Assembly: GCF_900104515.1 (NCBI RefSeq) | Contig: NZ_FNJL01000023.1 | Location: 1 to 64,000 of the forward strand | Origin: Paracidovorax cattleyae | GTDB taxonomy: Bacteria > Pseudomonadota > Gammaproteobacteria > Burkholderiales > Burkholderiaceae_C | Direction of reading: 5' to 3' | Length of the DNA stretch: 64,000 nucleotides | Part shown: piece after piece, positions 56,134-64,000 of the stretch | Numbering within the stretch: the stretch's first letter is position 1 | Layout of the letters: every line of letters starts with the position of its first letter | The notes under the pieces: generated by a model | What the model was told of the DNA's origin: nothing | The model's database searches: none | Seen by the model: only the letters and a program-made list of their open reading frames with translations | Position numbers and translations under genes: made by a program

Positions 56134-56185
56134 GCGCCGCACGGCAGCCAAACGACGACAAACGACGACAACATCAACGCAAGGT

Positions 56186-57670
56186 ATGCACATGAGCTTG
56201 GCAATGGGTTGGGACGAATGGGCCGCGCACGATGCGGTAGGACTGGCCGGACTGGTGCACCGGGGCGAGGTGACACCCGCCGAACTGGCCGCCCAGGCGG
56301 CGGCCGGCGTGACGAAGGTCAATCCCGCCCTGGGCGCGGTGGTCGAGGTCTTCGCCGATGCGGTGGCCGATCCGCAGCAGGCCGGCATGCAGCCCGGCGG
56401 CCCGCTGGCCGGCGTGCCCTTCTTCATGAAGGACCTGGGCCCTACCCTGGCCGGACGGCTGCAGGAGCAGGGTTCGCTCTTCATGCGCGGCAACCGCCCC
56501 ACCGAAGATGCCTGGCTCACGCAGCAGATGCGCCGGGCAGGTCTGAACCTGATGGGCCGCACCACCACGCCGGAGTTCGGCGTGTGCAGCTCGGCCGAGA
56601 ACCCGGCCGTCTATGTCACGCGCAATCCCTGGAACACCGGCTACACCACCTGCGGCTCGTCCGCGGGCACGGCGGCCATCGTGGCGGCGGGCGTGGTGCC
56701 GATGTCGCACGCCACCGACGGGGGCGGCTCCATCCGCATCCCCGCGGGCTTCAACGGCAACATCGGCCTCAAGCCCTCGCGCGGCGTGTTCTCCATCGCA
56801 CCCCACGCCTCGGACATCACGGGCTACGTCTCCACCCAGGGCTGCCACAGCCGCACGGTGCGCGACACCGCCGCCTTCGTCGATGCCTGCCGTGGCGGCG
56901 CGCCGGGCGAGTTCATGCCCTACTGGACCGCGCCCGAACCCTACACGGAACTGATCCGGCGCGACCCGGCCCGGCTGCGCATCGCCCTCTCGCACGAATG
57001 GGGCGACTACCGCGCCACGCCCGCCATCGTGGCGGAACTGGAAAAGGCCGGCCGCTTCCTCGAAAGCCTGGGCCACCAGGTGGATTGGGCGCTGCCGCAG
57101 GTGGACCTGCGCGCCGCCTTCCGCGCCCAGACCACCTGCTACATCAGCAACTTCGCCCAGGTCATCAACGGCCTGCTGGAGCGGCGCGGGCTCGAGCGGC
57201 CGCCCGCCGACCTGATCGAGCCGATCAACATCCGCATCTGGGAGGCGGGCCGCGGCCTGCCCTATGCCGAGCGCCACCGCATGCAGACCGTGTTCAACAC
57301 CACGGCGCGCGGCTTCGGCGCCTTCTTCGAGGCGTGGGACATCATCCTCACGCCCATCACCGCGCGGCCCACGCCGCCCGTGGGCACCACCGAATACCTC
57401 ACCACCAGCGACAACCCCGACGTGCTGGACTGGTTCGACAACCTCTGGCAATTCTTCGCCTACACGCCGCTGTCCAACCTCTGCGGCATTCCGGCCATCT
57501 CGCTGCCCATGGGCGCGCAGGACCACGGCCTGCCCTTCGGCATCCACGCCCAGGCCCGGCAGGGCCACGACGGCCTGCTGCTGCAACTGGCGGCGCAGAT
57601 CGAGCGTGCGCTCGGCGGGCGCTGGAACGATGGCCGAAGGCCGGGGGTGCACGTGGCGGCTGCGCCATAG
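56186..57670 (+). CDS. amidase signature family hydrolase
   Basis: A 494-residue amidase with the Ser-cisSer-Lys triad: Lys82 (PFFMKDLGP), Ser158 (TCGSSAGTAA) and Ser182 (GGGSIRIPAG), with the usual 24-residue spacing between the two serines. The first signature residue is Cys rather than the common Gly (CGSS). It hydrolyses an amide, such as a peptide-like or acylated amino compound, in the cytoplasm. It is 52 bp after azlD on the same strand and may process the substrate brought in by the ABC transporter. Confidence 0.9.
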   Translation: MHMSLAMGWDEWAAHDAVGLAGLVHRGEVTPAELAAQAAAGVTKVNPALGAVVEVFADAVADPQQAGMQPGGPLAGVPFFMKDLGPTLAGRLQEQGSLFMRGNRPTEDAWLTQQMRRAGLNLMGRTTTPEFGVCSSAENPAVYVTRNPWNTGYTTCGSSAGTAAIVAAGVVPMSHATDGGGSIRIPAGFNGNIGLKPSRGVFSIAPHASDITGYVSTQGCHSRTVRDTAAFVDACRGGAPGEFMPYWTAPEPYTELIRRDPARLRIALSHEWGDYRATPAIVAELEKAGRFLESLGHQVDWALPQVDLRAAFRAQTTCYISNFAQVINGLLERRGLERPPADLIEPINIRIWEAGRGLPYAERHRMQTVFNTTARGFGAFFEAWDIILTPITARPTPPVGTTEYLTTSDNPDVLDWFDNLWQFFAYTPLSNLCGIPAISLPMGAQDHGLPFGIHAQARQGHDGLLLQLAAQIERALGGRWNDGRRPGVHVAAAP

Positions 57671-57769
57671 AGAGAGCGGAGAGCGCGGCCCGGCAGTAGC
57701 GCGGTTCTCCCACGGCAGGGCACGCAGGAGCCGGGTACAGTGGCCCATCGCCCAGGAGACACCCCACCG

Positions 57770-58654
57770 ATGGAATTGTGCCCGCCCTTCTCCCGCATCG
57801 ACCCCGCCCTGGCCCGCCAATGGGCCGGCTGGCAACCGAAGGAGTTCGCCAGCGTGCCCGCGCGCCGCAAGGATCTGCCCAGCCTGGACCTGAAGCGCTT
57901 CGACCCCGGCGCCAAGCCGTTTTCCTCGGGCGAGAAGGCCATGGACAAGGCTGCCGTGGAAGCGCTGGCCGAGGAACTGGACGCCCTGCAGAACCTGTTC
58001 TATGCCGACCGGCGCTACAAGCTGCTGGTTCTGCTGCAGGGCACCGACACCTCCGGCAAGGACGGCACCGTCCGCGGCGTGTTCGGCCGCATGAGCGCCC
58101 TGGGCGTGCGCGCCGTGGGCTGGAAGGCCCCCACCGAGACCGAGCGCGCGCACGACTACCTCTGGCGCATCCATGCCCAGGTGCCCGGGGCCGGCGAAAC
58201 CGTGGTCTTCAACCGCAGCCACTACGAGGACGTGCTGGTGCCGGTGGTGCAGGGCTGGATCACGCCGGAGCAGCACGCCCAGCGCCTGGCGCACATCAAC
58301 GACTTCGAGCGCATGCTGGCCGAAACCGGCACGGTGATCGTCAAGTTCATGCTGCACATCGGCAAGGACGAGCAGCGCGAGCGCCTGCAGGCCCGGCTGG
58401 ACGACCCGGCCAAGCACTGGAAGTTCGAGATGGGCGACATCGCGGCGCGCAGGCAGTGGGATGACTACCAGCGCGCCTACGAAGCCCTGCTGCCGGCCAC
58501 CCACACGCCCTGGGCACCGTGGACCATCGTGCCGGCGAATTCCAAGACGCACCGCAACCTGATGATCGCCACCGTGCTGCGCGCGGTGCTGCAGAACCTG
58601 GACCTGCGCTACCCCGAGGGCGATCCCGCGCTGGCCCACTTCAAGATCGAGTGA
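57770..58654 (+). CDS. ppk2: polyphosphate kinase 2 family protein
   Basis: A 294-residue PPK2 protein (single domain). Walker A GTDTSGKDGT spans residues 91-100, Walker B region is VVFNRSHYEDVLVPVV, and the lid is FMLHIGKDEQRERLQAR with arginines. It transfers phosphate from polyphosphate to nucleotides. The ATG at 57770 has AGGAGA ten bases upstream; an earlier in-frame start lacks one. It stands alone between the amidase and glutamate dehydrogenase genes. Confidence 0.9.
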   Translation: MELCPPFSRIDPALARQWAGWQPKEFASVPARRKDLPSLDLKRFDPGAKPFSSGEKAMDKAAVEALAEELDALQNLFYADRRYKLLVLLQGTDTSGKDGTVRGVFGRMSALGVRAVGWKAPTETERAHDYLWRIHAQVPGAGETVVFNRSHYEDVLVPVVQGWITPEQHAQRLAHINDFERMLAETGTVIVKFMLHIGKDEQRERLQARLDDPAKHWKFEMGDIAARRQWDDYQRAYEALLPATHTPWAPWTIVPANSKTHRNLMIATVLRAVLQNLDLRYPEGDPALAHFKIE

Positions 58655-58714
58655 CACCGCCGCCATGCACGCCGCGCCCTGCCCCATTCCGCCCATTGGA
58701 ATACATTCGCACCT

Positions 58715-58735
58715 GTTATGCATCCGCCGCATAAC
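58715..58735. promoter_or_regulatory. inverted repeat in the gdhA promoter region
   Basis: GTTATGC (58715-58721) and GCATAAC (58729-58735) form a perfect 7-bp inverted repeat with a 7-bp spacer, 90 bp before the dehydrogenase start. It could be an operator or leader hairpin. Confidence 0.4.
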
Positions 58736-58825
58736 CCGGAAACACTCAGGCCTTGGACAGCCCCGGGGGCCGGGCATACAGTCGCTGGCCTGACCCTACC
58801 TCCTACACCCAAGGGAAACATCCGC

Positions 58826-60127
<1,302 letters not shown>

Positions 60128-60156
60128 TGCACTGACATCGGCAAGACCGACCGCCC

Positions 60157-60231
60157 CTGCCGTGCGTGCCCCATCGAGCGTGCACGGCAGGAAGCAGCCG
60201 CCAGCGCCCTGCCCGGACCTGGCGGTTTTTT
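60157..60231 (+). terminator. tandem hairpins ending gdhA transcription
   Basis: CTGCCGTGC (60157-60165) pairs with GCACGGCAG (60182-60190). A second hairpin, CCGCCAG/CTGGCGG (60198-60204/60219-60225), is followed directly by six T residues (60226-60231). The second is a standard rho-independent terminator. Confidence 0.8.
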
Positions 60232-60291
60232 CATGGCATGTCATGCGCCACCATGCCCGTAGCCGTGCCGCCCGCCGGGGAGCCCGGTCCG

Positions 60292-61389
60292 TCAGACCGA
60301 TCGGCGGGATGGCACCACCCGCAGCGCCAGGCAGAAGGGTTGTTCACAGGGCGCCCGGCCCTCGTAGGGGCAGCCCGGCTGGTCGCACGGCGGTACCGCG
60401 CCCCGGCGAGCGGCGGCCTCGGCCTCCTCGTCCTCCCGGCGCCAGCCGCTGGCCTGCAGCGCCGCCATCTGCAGCCACGGATCAGGACGCAGGGCGGACT
60501 GCATCCACTCGCGCCCGTACAGGCCCTGCTGGGGCGGTGGCTGGAACTCCAGGGACAGGAGCGCGCTCGTCCTGCCCTGCGCGCCCGCCTCGTCCCGGAC
60601 CGGCTGCAGCACCAGCGCGAACACGCCCGGTTCCAGCCGTGCCTGCCGCCCGGGGAACGGCACGGACAGGGCCTGCGCGCCCGCGGATGCCGCGCCGCCC
60701 GCCAGGCCCGCGGATGCTCCGGCGGCCGCACCGCGCTCCGCCCAGGCCGACGGCACCTGGAGCGTGAAGGCGAAACCCCGTTCGCCGTCTTCCGCCTGCA
60801 CGCGGCCCTGCCCCACGCGCCAGGTCTGCAGGGCCGCCGGACCGCCCTGTGCCGATACGGCCGCCCGCAGCGCCCGCGCCATGTCCGCCGTCCAGGGCTG
60901 GGCCGACACCACGCGCAGGGCCGGGCCGCCGGCCTCCGCCAGGCGGTGCACCAGCATGCCGAGCAGGGAGCGCATGGGCCCGCCGACCCCGCCGGTGGGC
61001 CAGGCCTCGCCCGGGCCGTCCACCGGGGCCATGCCCGCAGCCGGTGCAGGCACGGCCACGCCGGGCAGCCCGGCCGGGGGCCGGCCCGCCCTCGGCGAGC
61101 CCTGGCCCGCGCTGCCGGGTACCGCCGCGCCGGGGCGCGGGGCTGCGGCCGGGCCGGGGCCCAGCGCGGCATCCGCACGTGCGCGGGCCTCGGGGGACAC
61201 GCTCACGCGCTCGGTGGACGGCAGGGGCTGGGGCGCCGCCCCGGGTGGCGGAACCGGGGCCGAGGGGGAGGTATCGCCGCCACGGTCGGTGCCGAGCAGC
61301 ATGCCCTGCCGCTGCAGTGCGGCTTCCGCGAACAGGCGCGCCAGGGCGCCCTGCGGCGGGAGCGGCGGATCGATGGATGAAGGAGGCAT
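60292..61389 (-). CDS. hypothetical protein with disordered N terminus and C-terminal Cys cluster
   Basis: A 365-residue protein. The first ~170 residues are very rich in Pro, Ala and Gly and look disordered. A folded part follows (MRSLLGMLVHRLAEAGGPAL, then QALSVPFPGRQARLEPGVFALVLQP, cited in part, and LSLEFQPPPQQGLYGREWMQ), and the end has a Cys group: CDQPGCPYEGRAPCEQPFC. The layout loosely recalls FliK-like or YscP-like length-control proteins, but the match is not good enough to name it. The ATG at 61389 is preferred to an upstream GTG. It converges on gdhA. Confidence 0.6.
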   Translation of the reverse strand: MPPSSIDPPLPPQGALARLFAEAALQRQGMLLGTDRGGDTSPSAPVPPPGAAPQPLPSTERVSVSPEARARADAALGPGPAAAPRPGAAVPGSAGQGSPRAGRPPAGLPGVAVPAPAAGMAPVDGPGEAWPTGGVGGPMRSLLGMLVHRLAEAGGPALRVVSAQPWTADMARALRAAVSAQGGPAALQTWRVGQGRVQAEDGERGFAFTLQVPSAWAERGAAAGASAGLAGGAASAGAQALSVPFPGRQARLEPGVFALVLQPVRDEAGAQGRTSALLSLEFQPPPQQGLYGREWMQSALRPDPWLQMAALQASGWRREDEEAEAAARRGAVPPCDQPGCPYEGRAPCEQPFCLALRVVPSRRSV

Positions 61390-61508
61390 GGCGTTTCCGG
61401 AAGACCGGCCGCGCACGGCAGCCTGACGGGATTCTGCGGCCTGGCGGCCGCGAGCGCCATGCCTGCCGGCGCGTGCCTGCGGCGACGCGCCAGCCAGGCC
61501 TTACCGCC

Positions 61509-62375
61509 TCAGGGCGCGGGGGCTTGCAGGGCCACGGCTTCCAGGTGGAAGCGCAGCGCCGCCTGCAGCAGGGCGGGAGGCGCGGTGCCGTCCGCGGATT
61601 CACCCGACTTCAGGGCGATGCCCGTGCCGTCGCCCCTGGCCGTGGCGACGCGGCGTACGACCAGGAACTGCTGCGTCCTGCTGCCGGCCGCCTGCGAGTA
61701 GCCCTCGCCATCGTGGATGCTGTAGTTCATCACGTAGGCGCGCTGCAAGGTGCCGCTGCTGTTGACGCGCACGCACAACACGCTGCCTGCCAGGGTGCCG
61801 GACACCTGGTGCTCGCAGCCGAACAGGCCGTCGCTGCTCGCCAGCAGGCCGTTGCCGTTGCTGGACCCCGCAAGCGGCGTGTCCAGCAGCGCGGCATCGG
61901 CGCGGGTGCCTTCGGAGCCCACCGAGGTGAAGGTCCAGATGCCCGCCAGGCTGGACGCCTTCTGCGGATAACCGAAGTTGAAACGGGAGATGGCCTTTTC
62001 CGGCTCGTTCGGGAAGGTGATGAAACCGGTCGTCCCGCTGGTGAAGCGGATGGTCACGTTGCCGGGGCTGCCGGCTTCGGTGCCCGACAGCGCGGGGCTG
62101 CCGAAATAGCGCCCGCCGGCATACCGGTTCAGGCGCGCCGTGACCTGGTTGTCCGTCACGTCGCCGACGGCAAGATAGAACGTGGGCTGGCCGTTGTTCT
62201 CGTAGGCATACATCTGCAGGGCGAGCGTGCCGTTCTGCACGTCCACCGACAGGCCACGTCCCGGCTTGCCATTCACTTCCGATGTCACGACCCAGGTGCC
62301 GGCCTGGGGCTCATAGGCGTGCGCGCCCGCAGCGCACGCCAGCAGCGTGACCGCTGCCCATTGCTTGAAAACCAA
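61509..62375 (-). CDS. secreted protein of unknown function
   Basis: A 288-residue exported protein. The signal peptide VFKQWAAVTLLACAAGAHA is followed by a beta-rich mature region (YEPQAGTWVVTSEVNGKPGR and TRADAALLDTPLAGSSNGNG among its segments). A likely start is TTG at 62375, because GGAGGAG lies six bases upstream; a GTG at 62390 is inside that binding site. Two Cys in the mature part (GCEHQ, VLCVRV) could form a disulphide. No family recognised. An A/T-rich stretch follows upstream. Confidence 0.65.
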   Translation of the reverse strand: MVFKQWAAVTLLACAAGAHAYEPQAGTWVVTSEVNGKPGRGLSVDVQNGTLALQMYAYENNGQPTFYLAVGDVTDNQVTARLNRYAGGRYFGSPALSGTEAGSPGNVTIRFTSGTTGFITFPNEPEKAISRFNFGYPQKASSLAGIWTFTSVGSEGTRADAALLDTPLAGSSNGNGLLASSDGLFGCEHQVSGTLAGSVLCVRVNSSGTLQRAYVMNYSIHDGEGYSQAAGSRTQQFLVVRRVATARGDGTGIALKSGESADGTAPPALLQAALRFHLEAVALQAPAP

Positions 62376-62500
62376 AGCGCTCTCCTCCACAGAAAGTCAC
62401 GCCGTTATACCGAACCCGGGAGGAAATGTGAATATTTGTAATCAATTCACCCCGGGTCACGCTCGGCCACTTGATTTGTCAGCAGCGCGTAAGCGTCACG

Positions 62501-62680
62501 CCCTAGCGCCCGGCGAATCTCTGCAAGAATCACCGCGCCGTGTGCATCTGCGGATCGGGCGGTCTGCGGCGTTGCAAATCCTCGCAATAGCCGGGCTATT
62601 GCTCCGGTGTGCGCCTTGCAGCCCATCCCGATCCACAGCGCACACCTTCCGCTCGATTCGTGCAGAGATTCCCTAGCGCC
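62501..62680. mobile_element. MITE-like nested inverted-repeat element
   Basis: Terminal inverted repeats GAATCTCTGCA (62515-62525) and TGCAGAGATTC (62661-62671) enclose a second pair (near 62541-62559 and 62627-62644, imperfect) and a central palindrome GCAATAGCCGGGCTATTGC (62584-62602). CCCTAGCGCC occurs at 62501-62510 and 62671-62680 as a direct repeat at both ends. There is no reading frame of note. It could be a miniature transposable element or a long-hairpin RNA; it occupies the intergenic gap before the helicase gene's 3' end. Confidence 0.5.
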
Positions 62681-62725
62681 GGCCCGGCAGCATGCGCGTG
62701 AGCACGTCGTCGCGCCGCACGCGGT

Positions 62726-62744
62726 GACATACGGAGCGTATGTC
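62726..62744. repeat. hairpin downstream of the helicase gene
   Basis: GACATACG-GAG-CGTATGTC is a perfect 8-bp hairpin 37 bp beyond the minus-strand helicase stop. No T-tract follows on either strand. It may act as an mRNA end or be part of the adjacent repeat-rich region. Confidence 0.45.
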
Positions 62745-62781
62745 AATTCAGTGTGCCACCCGGCTTTGCCTGCCGCCCCGC

Positions 62782-64000
62782 TCAGACATGCCACCACGCG
62801 GGCAGCAGCCGCCGCACCTGCGCGCGCGCGAAGCGGTCGTCGATGAGGTGCACCACGCCTTCGTCCCCGGGCGTGCGGATCACCCGGCCCGCGGCCTGCA
62901 CGACCTTCTGCAGGCCCGGGTAGAGGTAGGTGTAGTCGTAGCCCTCTCCGAAGAGCCGGTCCATGCGCTCGCGCACCTGCTCGTTCACCGGGTTCACCTG
63001 CGGCAGCCCCAGGGTGGAGAGAAATGCACCGATCAGCCGGCGGCCGGGCAGGTCGATGCCCTCGGCGAAGGCGCCGCCCAGCACCGCGAAGCCGATGCCC
63101 TGCCCGTCTTCGGTAAAGCGCTCCAGGAACGCGCGCTGCCCGGCCTCCTGCATGCGGCGCGACTGGCACCAGTGCGGCACGCCGGGATGGCGCTGCGCGA
63201 ACACCTCCGCCACCTGCTGCAGGTAGTCGTAGCTGCTGAAAAAGGCCAGGTAGTTGCCGGGCCGGCCCGCGAACTGGCGCGCCATGAGGTCGGCGATGGG
63301 CTGCGCCGAGGCGGCGCGATGCGCATAGCGCGTGGAGATGTGGCGCGCGATATGCACCTGCAGCTGCGCCGCCTGGAAGGGCGAGGCCACGTCGGTGCGG
63401 ACATGGTCCTGCGGCAGTCCGAGCAGGTCGGCGTAGTAGTCCATGGGCTGCAGCGTGGCGGAAAACAGCGTGCTCGACTGCGCGGCCTGCAGGCGCGGCC
63501 CCAGGAACGGCGCGGGCACCAGGTTGCGCACGCAGACCACGGAACTGCCGGCGGCGCCCTGCGCGGGGCGGCTCACGTCCACGATGGAATGGGCGTCCAG
63601 CAGTTCGGCCATGCGCAGCAGCTGCAGCACCTCCAGGTGGAAGGTCTGCAGCGCGGCATCCATCTGCTCCGGATGCTCCGCAAAGTGCTCGCCCAGCGCG
63701 ACCGAGCACTGCTGCAGCGCCGCCAGCAGCTTGCCGGGGAAGGCCTCCAGCACGGCGTAGTCGCCCGGCTGCTCCCTGTCCAGCGCCACCCGGCAGCGCC
63801 GCACGCGGTCGAGGGCCTTCTTCACGGCCGGCACGGCGGCGGCGGTGGCCGAGCGGCGGGCCTGGAAGAGCGAATCCGGCAGCAGTTCCGCGCTGTACAT
63901 GCGCCGTCCGCGCTCCACCAGGTTGTGCGCTTCGTCCACCAGCAGGGCCACGCGCCACTGGCCGGCCTGCGCCAGGCCGTGCAGCAGGCCGCCCATGTCG
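62782..64000 (-). CDS. DinG/XPD-like ATP-dependent DNA helicase, 5' end outside window
   Basis: About 406 C-terminal residues are visible; the N terminus lies beyond base 64000. LLVDEAHNLVERG is the DEAH box of the superfamily 2 DinG/XPD group, STLFSATLQPMDYYADLLGL is motif III/IV-like, GFAVLGGAFAEGIDLPGRRL is motif V and LQKVVQAAGRVIRTPGDEG is motif VI. Such helicases unwind DNA during replication or repair and usually carry a 4Fe-4S cluster, whose cysteines would be in the missing part. The order of motifs indicates an intact C terminus. Confidence 0.88.
   Translation of the reverse strand, partial: DMGGLLHGLAQAGQWRVALLVDEAHNLVERGRRMYSAELLPDSLFQARRSATAAAVPAVKKALDRVRRCRVALDREQPGDYAVLEAFPGKLLAALQQCSVALGEHFAEHPEQMDAALQTFHLEVLQLLRMAELLDAHSIVDVSRPAQGAAGSSVVCVRNLVPAPFLGPRLQAAQSSTLFSATLQPMDYYADLLGLPQDHVRTDVASPFQAAQLQVHIARHISTRYAHRAASAQPIADLMARQFAGRPGNYLAFFSSYDYLQQVAEVFAQRHPGVPHWCQSRRMQEAGQRAFLERFTEDGQGIGFAVLGGAFAEGIDLPGRRLIGAFLSTLGLPQVNPVNEQVRERMDRLFGEGYDYTYLYPGLQKVVQAAGRVIRTPGDEGVVHLIDDRFARAQVRRLLPAWWHV

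Noticed and set aside
56174-58777. An 867-codon minus-strand open frame opposite the amidase and PPK2 genes
   Set aside because: Both plus-strand genes have full catalytic motifs. The minus-strand frame is a compositional shadow crossing an intergenic gap.

Overview
The window is about 68-70% GC by eye, with tightly packed genes, many ATGA start/stop overlaps, an unusual density of LysR regulators, Bug-type receptors, and an FmdA/FmdB/urea-type ABC operon. Together these point to a beta-proteobacterium of the Comamonadaceae, Acidovorax/Paracidovorax-like. This is an inference from gene content; no rRNA or marker gene is present.

Layout. (1) 1-4840: a type II-C CRISPR-Cas locus on the minus strand (cas9-cas1-cas2). 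The array is not in the window; it probably lies left of base 1. Upstream of cas9 is an AT-richer stretch with a candidate tracrRNA on the plus strand and a 5' extension that could fold it into a natural single guide. (2) 4864-8567: cobalamin-dependent methionine synthase without its homocysteine domain, behind an SAH riboswitch, and a lipoprotein. (3) 8815-16495: a GntR-controlled polar amino-acid-type ABC operon ending in an AllA-like protein, then a class V aminotransferase and solute-binding protein pair with a divergent LysR. (4) 16530-28913: accessory metabolism and regulators: tautomerase, GlxA-like AraC, class D beta-lactamase, SDR/LysR, broken methyltransferase copies, MocR, a short-type argC, Bug receptor and muconate-cycloisomerase-like enzyme.

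(5) 28946-41792: an amide-nitrogen module. The minus strand carries urtABCDE-type transporter genes, formamidase, FmdB and aliphatic amidase. The plus strand carries a 1,153-residue fusion of NCS1 permease, cysteine cluster, histidine kinase and receiver, with its LuxR-type partner. Transported short amides or urea would be hydrolysed to ammonia, and the fused permease-kinase probably senses the substrate. (6) 41800-45640: PACE efflux pump with divergent LysR, then two likely toxin/immunity pairs (GH19-like lysozyme with a DUF4087-like protein; HYD1-type ADP-ribosyltransferase-like protein with a small membrane protein). (7) 45917-57670: TonB receptor behind a Fur-like box, MocR regulator, dipeptide-type ABC operon with fused ATPases, AzlCD and an amidase. 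(8) 57770-64000: PPK2, glutamate dehydrogenase, two poorly characterised proteins, a MITE-like inverted-repeat element and a DinG/XPD-like helicase cut by the right edge.

The most notable signal is at 4668-4836. A perfect 15-bp inverted repeat looks like a repeat:anti-repeat duplex within one transcript. The 11 bases just 5' of the inferred repeat start match, at 10 of 11 positions, the cas9 leader next to its ribosome binding site. This resembles the tracr-L autoregulation known from Streptococcus pyogenes type II-A, but in a II-C locus.
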